From NCBI GenBank assembly GCA_023432655.1, contig JAEYUK010000266.1:1-5359 (forward strand): a stretch of DNA of 5,359 nucleotides, read 5' to 3'. The notes under the pieces are model-generated. The model was not told where the DNA came from. It saw nothing but the letters and a program-made list of their open reading frames with translations, and ran no database searches. Position numbers and translations under genes: made by a program. The stretch comes from Pseudomonadota bacterium (GTDB lineage: Bacteria; Bdellovibrionota; Bacteriovoracia; Bacteriovoracales; Bacteriovoracaceae). Positions 1-5,359 of this stretch are shown piece after piece; the first letter of the stretch is position 1, and each line of letters begins with the position of its first letter.

Positions 1-1
1 G

Positions 2-190
2 ACTCCTGTCATTCTGAATAACAATACTGAATTTCGTTCTTTAGTTTGTGCGGTCGGTTCAGGAACTGTTAGTACCGGAGGTCTCTGCACCCGTGAATCG
101 GCGAAAGTGGCCTCAGTTCAGTACGCCATCCTTAATCTAAATGGCCCTAAAAATAGTGTGAATGTTGTTGTTGCATGTAAATTTGATTAG
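2..190 (+). CDS. C-terminal fragment of an unrecognised, probably exported protein (5' end outside window)
   Basis: The frame is open from the left edge to a TAG stop at 188-190, giving 62 residues with no internal stop. The family is not recognised. The visible tail is rich in Ser, Thr, Val, Asn and Gly, with three cysteines (fragment residues 16, 29 and 59). It ends in an alternating hydrophobic stretch, NSVNVVVACKFD, that looks like a terminal beta strand. This composition is typical of secreted or surface beta-rich proteins, and the cysteines could form disulfides outside the cytoplasm, but that is inference. A strong intrinsic terminator begins 6 nt after the stop, which supports the reading frame and shows that this gene ends its transcription unit. 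The start, signal peptide and total length cannot be seen. Confidence 0.72.
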   Translation, partial: TPVILNNNTEFRSLVCAVGSGTVSTGGLCTRESAKVASVQYAILNLNGPKNSVNVVVACKFD

Positions 191-195
191 TTGAT

Positions 196-232
196 AATGG
201 CACCTTTCGGGTTTCTGGAAGGTGCCATTTTT
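196..232 (+). terminator. Strong Rho-independent terminator
   Basis: AATGGCACCTT (196-206) is perfectly complementary to AAGGTGCCATT (219-229). The helix can extend inward through T207-G218, C208-G217, G209-T216 and G210-C215 to a GTTT loop (211-214), giving about 15 pairs. A run of five T (228-232) overlaps the base of the 3' arm. The stem starts 6 nt after the stop codon at 190. Read on the minus strand, the hairpin is not followed by a T run, so it should act only in the + direction. Confidence 0.9.
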
Positions 233-245
233 ACTCGGTGCCATT
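221..245 (+). repeat. Duplicated 3' arm of the terminator (GGTGCCATT twice)
   Basis: GGTGCCATT occurs at 221-229 as the 3' arm of the terminator and again, exactly, at 237-245. The two copies are separated by 7 bases (TTTACTC). The 5' arm AATGGCACC (196-204) could therefore pair with either copy. The second copy runs into the TTGCAA element at 244-249 that may be the -35 box of the next gene. It may be a remnant of a small duplication, or it may have a regulatory role; the sequence alone does not decide. Confidence 0.6.
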
Positions 246-272
246 GCAAAGTGAAATGTCCCTTGTTAAGTT
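244..272 (+). promoter_or_regulatory. Candidate promoter for the 279 gene, predicted leaderless
   Basis: The -35 candidate is TTGCAA (244-249, 4 of 6 matches to TTGACA). A 17-nt spacer leads to TAAGTT (267-272), which matches the -10 consensus at only 3 of 6 positions but keeps the first T, the A and the last T that matter most. Six bases then separate it from the ATG at 279, so transcription would start at the start codon. No Shine-Dalgarno is present (GTTGCGGCC precedes the ATG). The element is weak alone but shares its geometry with the sites before 1671 and 5337. Confidence 0.45.
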
Positions 273-278
273 GCGGCC

Positions 279-653
279 ATGAAAACGATTCTTTTCCTCT
301 CATTTTTTGTTTCCACTCATTGTTTTGCTGTACGTATGTGCCCTAGAGGAGTGGCCGAAGTTGTAACCTGTAAAGAGCAGAGCTCACATTCGGTTTCAGT
401 TTGTAAAGATGATCAGGACTTTTACTTGAGCTTTCAAAGTTCTCCATTGGCCCGTGCTATTACTTTTCCTGCTATGATGGAAGAAGAAGCCGACTCCTTT
501 ATCTTTACTCGCTTAGGGGATGAAGACGATATCTTTGAACTCACCATAAAAAAATCTGTCGATGATCACACCCAGGGAACTTTAAAAACCCTGAATGCTG
601 GTGTCCTCAACCATTACCTATTTAGATGTCTTACTCGCAACATACACCAATAG
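279..653 (+). CDS. Small secreted cysteine-containing protein, unknown function
   Basis: This 124-residue protein has no family I recognise. It opens with a clear Sec signal peptide: a Lys at position 3, a hydrophobic core (about residues 4-13), and a likely cleavage after Cys-Phe-Ala (17/18). Cys15 does not sit in a proper lipobox because His14 precedes it, so a lipoprotein is unlikely. The mature part of about 107 residues keeps four cysteines (21, 31, 42, 117), enough for two disulfides. It has an acidic central patch (EEEAD near 68-72, GDEDD near 80-84). This fits a small oxidised periplasmic or secreted protein. The ATG at 279 has no Shine-Dalgarno but lies 6 nt after a -10-like hexamer. 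The stop at 651-653 is 6 nt before the depolymerase gene and overlaps that gene's ribosome binding site, so the two are probably co-transcribed and translationally linked. A role alongside the depolymerase is only a guess. Confidence 0.8.
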   Translation: MKTILFLSFFVSTHCFAVRMCPRGVAEVVTCKEQSSHSVSVCKDDQDFYLSFQSSPLARAITFPAMMEEEADSFIFTRLGDEDDIFELTIKKSVDDHTQGTLKTLNAGVLNHYLFRCLTRNIHQ

Positions 654-659
654 GATCTT

Positions 660-1649
660 ATGAAAAAAATTTTCCTTCTCGCATTTCTTTTAGTAACTCA
701 ATTTGCCTGGTCACAAAAAATTACTGTTTCAGGTATTTCATCTGGGGCCTACATGGCCCATCAGTTTCATGTCGCTCATTCCGCTCATGTTTCGGGAGCG
801 GCCCTGGTGGCCGGTGGGCCATATTATTGCTCTGGTGGATTAGTTTGGAATGCTTTAAAACTTTGCATGGAAACACAGCTAGGTCTTCCTACTGTTCGTG
901 ACTCGCTGGATGCCGCTGACCGAATGGCCCGTCTGGGCAAGATTGATCCAGTCCAAAACCTGAAAAATTCCCGGGTCTTTGTTCTTGCCGGAACTTATGA
1001 TGAAGTTGTGGACCCACGAATCGCTGATGTGACAGTTGATTTTTACCGACACCTTGGAGTACCCGAGCGAAATATCCTTTTAGAAAATAAACTCGCCATA
1101 GGCCACGCTTTCCCAACACAAGGTTTTGGGAATGCCTGTAACACTCCCCGTATGTCGCCTTTTATTTCTAATTGTAACAGAGATGGAGCAGGGGAGATCT
1201 TAAGTCACCTCTACGGAAAACTTCAACCTAAGACCCAGCCGCAAAAGGGAAGACTCTATTCTTTTGATCAGTCGGCCTATTTTAATTGGCCTAGTAACCT
1301 TCGCTTATCCCTTCATAACAATGGCCTTGTTTATGTCCCGACTGGCTGTTCACTTACTGGTAAACAAAAATGTAAGATTCATGTCGCCTTCCATGGATGC
1401 AAGCAAACCCAGGATGATATTGGCACAACCTACGCCACTCAGACTGGATTTAATCACTGGGCCGAATCGAACAAAATTGTGATCCTTTACCCGCAGACCA
1501 GAAGAGATCCTTTGGTGGGAAATCCTAATGGGTGTTGGGACTGGTGGGGTTACTCGTCCTATGATTACCATACTAAGAATGGTGCTCAGATTAAAATTAT
1601 TGCTCAAATCATTTCTGATCTCCAGAACGGGAAACTTGCTCTGAAATAA
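660..1649 (+). CDS. Secreted PHB depolymerase-like esterase, type II (permuted) catalytic domain
   Basis: This 329-residue alpha/beta-hydrolase is predicted to hydrolyse polyhydroxybutyrate or related short-chain polyesters in the periplasm or outside the cell. A Sec signal peptide (residues 1-18, cleavage after Ala-Trp-Ser) is followed almost at once by the lipase box GISSG (25-29, nucleophile Ser27). The probable catalytic Asp is Asp114 in GTYDEVVDP (111-119; Asp118 is an alternative). The catalytic His is His149 in GHAFP. The oxyanion motif FHGCKQT (244-250) lies near the C-terminus. The order Ser-Asp-His-oxyanion is the 'type II' arrangement known in some PHB depolymerases, a permutation of type I. 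Eight mature cysteines (57, 69, 160, 172, 230, 238, 247, 292) suggest disulfides and an oxidising location. An aromatic NPNGCWDWWGY segment (288-298) is typical of the family tail. There is no separate substrate-binding or linker domain, so it may act on native or prey-derived granules. AGGA (652-655), 4 nt before the ATG, supports the start. Confidence 0.88.
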   Translation: MKKIFLLAFLLVTQFAWSQKITVSGISSGAYMAHQFHVAHSAHVSGAALVAGGPYYCSGGLVWNALKLCMETQLGLPTVRDSLDAADRMARLGKIDPVQNLKNSRVFVLAGTYDEVVDPRIADVTVDFYRHLGVPERNILLENKLAIGHAFPTQGFGNACNTPRMSPFISNCNRDGAGEILSHLYGKLQPKTQPQKGRLYSFDQSAYFNWPSNLRLSLHNNGLVYVPTGCSLTGKQKCKIHVAFHGCKQTQDDIGTTYATQTGFNHWAESNKIVILYPQTRRDPLVGNPNGCWDWWGYSSYDYHTKNGAQIKIIAQIISDLQNGKLALK

Positions 1650-1664
1650 CAAAAAGCCTATACT
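1636..1664 (+). promoter_or_regulatory. Candidate promoter for the LPS operon, predicted leaderless
   Basis: TATACT (1659-1664) matches TATAAT at 5 of 6 positions. It is 17 nt downstream of a weak -35, TTGCTC (1636-1641), which lies inside the end of the depolymerase gene. The ATG at 1671 follows the hexamer after exactly 6 nt (TTTTGG), which places the transcription start at or next to the A of the ATG. No Shine-Dalgarno precedes this start, although the gene itself is confidently identified, which favours a leaderless message. Confidence 0.6.
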
Positions 1665-1669
1665 TTTTG
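1650..1669. repeat. Short inverted repeat CAAAAAG / CTTTTTG overlapping the -10 box
   Basis: CAAAAAG (1650-1656) and CTTTTTG (1663-1669) are perfect 7-nt inverted repeats around a 6-nt loop, CCTATA. The stem directly follows the TAA stop of the depolymerase gene and contains most of the 21-nt intergenic space. It is A/T rich and has no T run after the stem, so as a terminator it would be weak. It also straddles the TATACT -10 box of the next gene and could equally be a protein-binding palindrome or chance. Confidence 0.35.
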
Positions 1670-1670
1670 G

Positions 1671-2726
1671 ATGCATATCCTTTTAGTCCGCTTCTCCAGT
1701 ATGGGGGATGTGGTTCTCCAAACAGCAACGATCAATTGGCTTCGTTCCCTCTTAGGGCAAGAGGCCAATTTTTCATTTGTTACATCTAAAGAATTTTCTT
1801 CGCTCCTAGATTCTCACCCGGAAGTGAATACTGTAATTAGCTTTGACCGTCGGGGAGGGGAAAGTTGGAAGGACCTTACTAAGAAAATTGATGAACTTGA
1901 TGAGAAAATGCCTATTGATCTCATCTTAGATCTTCATGCGACACTTCGTTCTCTACGTTTAAAGTTATCATATTGGACAATTCCTTCTCTCACTGTGGAT
2001 AAGCGGCGGTGGGAGCGTTTTCTACTGACAAAGATTAAAAGTGTAGGTCTTAAAAGAATTTTTAATAATAAACTCTTTGGGCTTGAGCCTCAGGTAGAAA
2101 GAATTCTTAAAGATTTTGAAGGTGTGTTCGGAGATTCCAGGAGTAAGCGCCGAACTGTCGATTATAGAAAAGGTCCTCACGAAGAACTAACCTCCCTGGC
2201 AGCTCTTCCTGTTTACCCGATTGCCGGTCCCTATGTGGTACTCGCTCCTTCTGCTTCTTTCCTATATAAGCGTTGGCCGGTTGAGCGCTTTGTGGCCTTG
2301 GGAAGATTGATTCTGGACCAGACAGATCTGCATGTTGTGATTCTTGCCGGACCAGATGATAAATTCTGTGAAGCATTTAATGTCATAGAAACCGAAAGGT
2401 TTCATAACCTACAAGGTAAAACGTCACTTAAAGAAAGTATGAGCATCCTGGCCCATGCCCAGTGCTGTATCGGAAATGATTCCGGAATGAATCACATTGC
2501 TGAAGCTTACGGAGTACCTTGTGTGACTCTTTTTGGTCCAACTGATCCTCGTTTCGGGTTCGCTCCTCATGGCTCTAAATCACTCTTTCTTTCAAAGGAA
2601 ATGTTTTGTAAGCCCTGTTCTACCACTGGCAAAACACCATGCTACCGAGACCGGCTTTACTGTATGGAAGAGATTTCTGTTGATGAGGTTTTTGCGGCTT
2701 CCGCGAATCTTTTGAGGGATTCATGA
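1671..2726 (+). CDS. Glycosyltransferase family 9, ADP-heptose:LPS heptosyltransferase-like
   Basis: This 351-residue protein has the usual length and motifs of GT9 enzymes (WaaC/WaaF/WaaQ). These transfer heptose from ADP-heptose to the LPS inner core at the cytoplasmic face of the inner membrane. The N-terminus VRFSSMGDVVLQT (6-18) is the family signature, and Asp13 is in the same position as the catalytic Asp13 of E. coli WaaC. The C-terminal nucleotide-sugar domain shows PSASFLYKRWP (with Lys200 and RWP 201-203), GNDSGMNHIAEA (268-279) and LFGPTDPRFGFAPHG (287-301). A Cys cluster (313, 316, 324, 331) near the end is common in the heptosyltransferase II-like branch. The start agrees with the family N-terminus. 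There is no Shine-Dalgarno; a -10 box ends 6 nt upstream. Its end overlaps the next gene by 4 nt (ATGA). The family assignment is firm, but the exact acceptor (heptose I, II or another sugar) cannot be read from the sequence. Confidence 0.92.
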   Translation: MHILLVRFSSMGDVVLQTATINWLRSLLGQEANFSFVTSKEFSSLLDSHPEVNTVISFDRRGGESWKDLTKKIDELDEKMPIDLILDLHATLRSLRLKLSYWTIPSLTVDKRRWERFLLTKIKSVGLKRIFNNKLFGLEPQVERILKDFEGVFGDSRSKRRTVDYRKGPHEELTSLAALPVYPIAGPYVVLAPSASFLYKRWPVERFVALGRLILDQTDLHVVILAGPDDKFCEAFNVIETERFHNLQGKTSLKESMSILAHAQCCIGNDSGMNHIAEAYGVPCVTLFGPTDPRFGFAPHGSKSLFLSKEMFCKPCSTTGKTPCYRDRLYCMEEISVDEVFAASANLLRDS

Positions 2727-3988
2727 GATTTATTTTATTTGTTTTATTCTGGTTTCTTTATTTCCCGCTATTAAGAATTATTACTTTTCTTCTTTCTGGA
2801 AATAGTAAAATCTCTGAACGGATCCGCTTTGAGAAAAAAAACAAATTTGAGGCCCGGGCCCAGTCCTTTAAAGACTATAATCTTAAGGCCGATATCTGTT
2901 TTGAAGTTTCCTCTGAGGGAGAATTCCAGCAAGTGGCACCACTGGTGGATGATCTTCTTGCGTCCGGAAAAAGAGTTGAACTGGTTTTTTTCTCACCCAG
3001 TGTAGAGAAAGCAATTATGAAACTTGGGGCGCGCTATTCAGAGCAACTTCGTTATTTCCGCTATCCAGTTCTTCGTTTATTCCCTTTTATTGAACGGCGT
3101 TCATTCACCCATTGGGTAACTGCTAAAACCCTTGTGATGGTTCGTTATGATTTATTTCCAGAGTTTCTCCTGTGGGGAATGAAGAAGGACCATAAGTTAC
3201 GATTAGTTTGGTTTACCTTTAAAAAAGAAAGAAGCCGGAATAAGGGCCCTTCTCTGTGGAAAAAATTATTTTTAAAATATGCTGACGTGGTGGTGTATGC
3301 CGGAGAGAATGATTTAAAGTTAGGGGAGAGTTTGAAATTTCCAGGACAAAATTTTGATTTTAGAATTGAACACATCCGACGAAGAATTCTCTCAAAAGAA
3401 GAAAAATTTAAAGAGTTATTCCCCCTTTACCCGGCCTACTCCTCTCATTTAGCTTTGTACCCACAAGGACAGAAGCTTATCATGGGTAACGCCTGGCCTA
3501 CTGACCTTTTTCTTTTGAAATTGATCCCAAAAGAAACCTTAGTAGTCATCGTTCCTCATAATCTTAGTGAAGAAGTGATGAAACTTTTTCGGGAAAATCT
3601 TGATTTAATGGGTAGAGAGTTTTTTGAGCTAAATGAGCACTCCGAATCATTCAAGGCTTCGGATACACTTCTCATCAATAAGAAAGGAATTCTTTGCGAA
3701 CTTTATGGTGACTTTGATCATGCCTATGTGGGAGGAGGATTTGAGGGGAGTATCCACTCGGTCCTTGAGCCTTTAGTGAATGGAACGGCGAGGATTTCCT
3801 GCGGTCCTTTTCATCATCGCTCCACCGAATATGACATTGCAGAGGATTGGGGACGGATTTCCGAGGTTAATACTCCGGAACAGTTTCTTACCTGGTTGAA
3901 TGAATCTAAAATTCGTCAGGACCATGCTAAAATAAATTCGCTAGTTAGTGACTATGCTCAATATAGGGAGTTTGTGGCCTCATGTTAA
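2723..3988 (+). CDS. Divergent WaaA/KdtA-like 3-deoxy-D-manno-octulosonic acid (Kdo) transferase, GT30
   Basis: This 421-residue protein is close to the 425 residues of E. coli WaaA, which adds Kdo from CMP-Kdo to lipid A. An N-terminal hydrophobic segment (about 3-24) would anchor it to the inner membrane. The first domain has EVSSEGEFQQVAPL (61-74), corresponding to the WaaA HAVSVGE region, with Glu67 in the place of the catalytic base. VRYDLFPEFL (140-149) replaces the usual ETELWPN. The second domain has MGNAWPTDL (254-262) for the GSTW-like loop, VPHN (277-280) for the PRH-like segment, and GGGFEGSIHSVLEP (337-350), where most WaaA proteins have GGS...GGHNxxEP. CGPFHHR (360-366) is also preserved in outline. 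The loss of GGHN while Glu349 and Pro350 remain makes it a distant member that may use a different sugar or acceptor. GAGGG (2714-2718) is 4 nt before the ATG. The start overlaps the heptosyltransferase stop by 4 nt and the end overlaps the next gene by 7 nt. Confidence 0.78.
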   Translation: MRFILFVLFWFLYFPLLRIITFLLSGNSKISERIRFEKKNKFEARAQSFKDYNLKADICFEVSSEGEFQQVAPLVDDLLASGKRVELVFFSPSVEKAIMKLGARYSEQLRYFRYPVLRLFPFIERRSFTHWVTAKTLVMVRYDLFPEFLLWGMKKDHKLRLVWFTFKKERSRNKGPSLWKKLFLKYADVVVYAGENDLKLGESLKFPGQNFDFRIEHIRRRILSKEEKFKELFPLYPAYSSHLALYPQGQKLIMGNAWPTDLFLLKLIPKETLVVIVPHNLSEEVMKLFRENLDLMGREFFELNEHSESFKASDTLLINKKGILCELYGDFDHAYVGGGFEGSIHSVLEPLVNGTARISCGPFHHRSTEYDIAEDWGRISEVNTPEQFLTWLNESKIRQDHAKINSLVSDYAQYREFVASC

Positions 3989-5322
3989 AGAATCGATACC
4001 AGGAAATCATTATTGGAGTAGGGCTTCTTTCTTTAATCAGAGGGATCATTTCTTTAAAAAGGAACAACACAGTTCTTTTGATAGATGACAAACGCTTCCT
4101 GGTTGATAGTTATCCTGGGCTTTATTTATCTGAACTTGAGATTCGCTCCCTTATCAGATTGGGGTCAAAGTACGACATACCGGAGTTAGTGGATCTACGA
4201 CAGTTTTTAGTAGAGGCCCGTATCGATCTTATCACTGATCAGAAGCGTCTCCACTTGGGGCGATCACCTCTTTGCAATCTAAAAGAGCTATTGAGAAAGT
4301 ACCCCGAGCTTCTGGATGAGAGTGACCTTGATCAAGTCTATGCGATAGATGAAGAAGATTTTAATCGAGATTTTTTGCAGGAACTTTCTCGTTATGAGTC
4401 CCAATGTTTTGAAACGAGCATGAGACCTAAAGGCCATGTTTTTGAACTCCATGGACCTAAGTGGCTTAAGACCATCTATCAGCGCTTTGGAGAATATTTA
4501 AATCAAGAGTATCAGGAATCTAAAACCCTAAAGTTTGCAGGCCTTCTCCATTTGTTAGGTCTATCCTCAGAAGATCGACTTAAAATTGGTCTCACTCCCT
4601 CTGAACTTCCCTTTTATTTTTTCAGGTCACTATCTCCCATTCATCGTCTGAATGATTTTTTTCTCTCAACCCAATTGAAGAGGAGACTTTCTCTTTTGGG
4701 TGGTGATTTCAAAGAAAGCTCTGTTAAATTCTGGCAAATCCACGAGAGCAAATTTGAAAATCTTCTTTTGGCGAGTTTCGAAGGTGTTATATCAGGCGAG
4801 CGAGTTTTATTCTTCTCCCATTTGCCGGAAGATGTACCTTTCCGTTTAGATTCTCCTTTTGGCATTTTTCGTAAAACGAAAGTTGTTCCTCAAAAGAGAT
4901 CCCTGGCCCCGTTTCCGCCCACTAAGCTTTCTTACATGACAGATTCTGAACTACTTGGTTCGGAATGTCCTTATCGAGTCCTGGCCCAAGGAGACGAGTT
5001 TTCCTTTTATCACTGGCCCTACCCTGAACTTCCTGGCTCTAAGCCTTCCTTTTACGAAAAAGAACTGAACGAATCCTTTAAAAAGGATGAGGCGAATCTG
5101 CCCTTTACCCATGGACCGGTTGTTCCTAGTTCAATTGAGGGGGCCACCTTGGATTTACGTGGGGTTAAGCCCTCTCGTAAGCGCCATCAGGCAGTCCTAG
5201 CGCGCCTTCCTTTAAAGATTCTTGAGAAAAACGAATTAATTCAAGGGTTTGAGTACTGGGGTTCCTTTCGCTACCAGAACCTGGGATTTTTGGCCCTCTC
5301 TTATGGAATTGAAGAAATTTAA
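3982..5322 (+). CDS. Unknown protein with a degenerate N-terminal FAD/NAD-type Rossmann motif
   Basis: This 446-residue protein is not recognised as a named enzyme. Residues 8-38 look like the beta-alpha-beta unit that opens FAD-dependent oxidoreductases: strand EIIIGVG, helix, strand TVLLIDDKR. Gly12 and Gly14 are present, the third glycine is replaced by Ser17, and Asp35 lies 23 residues after Gly12, where an acidic residue normally binds the cofactor ribose. The GGR-type motif that usually follows in amine-oxidase and UDP-galactopyranose-mutase relatives is absent (residues 36-46 read DKRFLVDSYPG). The helical, charged middle and the aromatic tail, FEYWGSFRYQNLGF (423-436), match no motif I can name. 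It has no signal peptide, and the 8-25 hydrophobic stretch is better read as Rossmann core than as a membrane anchor. It overlaps the WaaA-like gene by 7 nt, with AGGGAG (3965-3970) 11 nt before the ATG. Co-expression with LPS-core enzymes suggests a role in envelope sugar chemistry or a non-catalytic partner, which is inference. Confidence 0.85.
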   Translation: MLKNRYQEIIIGVGLLSLIRGIISLKRNNTVLLIDDKRFLVDSYPGLYLSELEIRSLIRLGSKYDIPELVDLRQFLVEARIDLITDQKRLHLGRSPLCNLKELLRKYPELLDESDLDQVYAIDEEDFNRDFLQELSRYESQCFETSMRPKGHVFELHGPKWLKTIYQRFGEYLNQEYQESKTLKFAGLLHLLGLSSEDRLKIGLTPSELPFYFFRSLSPIHRLNDFFLSTQLKRRLSLLGGDFKESSVKFWQIHESKFENLLLASFEGVISGERVLFFSHLPEDVPFRLDSPFGIFRKTKVVPQKRSLAPFPPTKLSYMTDSELLGSECPYRVLAQGDEFSFYHWPYPELPGSKPSFYEKELNESFKKDEANLPFTHGPVVPSSIEGATLDLRGVKPSRKRHQAVLARLPLKILEKNELIQGFEYWGSFRYQNLGFLALSYGIEEI

Positions 5323-5324
5323 GC

Positions 5325-5330
5325 TATAAT
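5325..5330 (+). promoter_or_regulatory. Consensus -10 box before the 5337 gene, predicted leaderless
   Basis: TATAAT matches the bacterial -10 consensus perfectly, begins 2 nt after the stop at 5322, and ends 6 nt before the ATG at 5337. No convincing -35 is seen; TTATGG at 5301-5306 with an 18-nt spacer is the best available and is poor. The AGGT at 5331-5334 is only 2 nt from the ATG, too close to work well as a Shine-Dalgarno. Confidence 0.55.
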
Positions 5331-5336
5331 AGGTCT

Positions 5337-5359
5337 ATGATTCGTTTTTTTATGAAATA
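5337..5359 (+). CDS. Possible start of a new gene, truncated by the window edge
   Basis: An ATG at 5337 opens a frame reading MIRFFMK before the window ends. The basic residue followed by Phe would suit a signal peptide or membrane segment, but seven codons are too few for any assignment. The support is positional: it sits 14 nt after the previous stop and exactly 6 nt after a consensus TATAAT, the same arrangement as at the 1671 gene. The ATG at 5352 in the same frame is an alternative start. Confidence 0.4.

Noticed and set aside
279..335. Lipoprotein signal in the small secreted protein (Cys15)
   Set aside because: The residues before Cys15 are Ser-Thr-His. His at the -1 position does not fit a lipobox, and a signal peptidase I site two residues later fits better.
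626..901. 91-codon + strand open frame overlapping the start of the depolymerase gene
   Set aside because: It lies in another frame of a confidently identified gene, lacks any recognisable motif, and has the Ser/Arg/Cys/Trp-rich composition of a shadow frame.
889..1119. Minus-strand open frame opposite the depolymerase, and similar minus-strand frames at 1350-1676, 2107-2376, 3145-3375 and 4641-4865
   Set aside because: All lie antisense to genes with clear family motifs or operon structure, none has a convincing domain, and none has a supported start signal.
1264..1482. Short + strand frame inside the depolymerase gene, and a similar one at 2533-2715 in the heptosyltransferase gene
   Set aside because: Both are out-of-frame readings of conserved coding regions and show no independent features.
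4003..4056. N-terminal transmembrane anchor in the 446-residue protein
   Set aside because: The hydrophobic stretch contains Gly12-x-Gly14 and Arg20 and is followed by a second strand ending in Asp35, so a dinucleotide-binding beta-alpha-beta unit explains it better.
1..5359. CRISPR array, tRNA or rRNA genes, insertion sequence or attachment site
   Set aside because: No regularly spaced repeats, cloverleaf-like sequence, transposase motif or terminal inverted repeats were seen; genes fill almost the whole window.

Overview
The window reads as chromosomal DNA of a Gram-negative bacterium with moderate-to-low G+C (low-to-mid 40s % by eye). Every gene lies on the + strand. The best guess for the source is a Bdellovibrio/Bacteriovorax/Peredibacter-type predator or a related Bdellovibrionota lineage. 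This is inferred from the base composition, the gene style, and the pairing of a periplasmic-type polyhydroxybutyrate (PHB) depolymerase with divergent LPS-core transferases. No marker gene in the window proves the taxonomy.

Layout. (1) Positions 2-190 hold the C-terminal end of an unrecognised, probably exported protein. A very strong intrinsic terminator (196-232) follows directly. (2) Positions 279-1649 form a two-gene unit: a small Cys-containing secreted protein of unknown function, then a secreted PHB depolymerase-like esterase with the permuted 'type II' order of catalytic residues (Ser, Asp, His, then the oxyanion motif). (3) Positions 1671-5322 form a tightly overlapping three-gene operon: a GT9 heptosyltransferase-like enzyme, a divergent WaaA/KdtA (Kdo-transferase, GT30) homologue, and a 446-residue protein with a degenerate N-terminal FAD/NAD-type dinucleotide-binding fold. 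The first two point to assembly of the LPS inner core at the cytoplasmic face of the inner membrane. The third is the least explained gene here. (4) A new gene appears to start at 5337 and runs off the window.

The most interesting cross-window pattern concerns translation starts. The three genes that open a putative transcription unit (279, 1671, 5337) have no Shine-Dalgarno sequence. Each has a -10-like hexamer ending exactly 6 nt before its ATG, so transcription would begin at or next to the start codon (leaderless mRNA). The three genes inside units (660, 2723, 3982) each have a purine-rich Shine-Dalgarno. No tRNA, rRNA, CRISPR array, insertion sequence or minus-strand gene is supported, and no stretch longer than about 90 bases lacks a gene.
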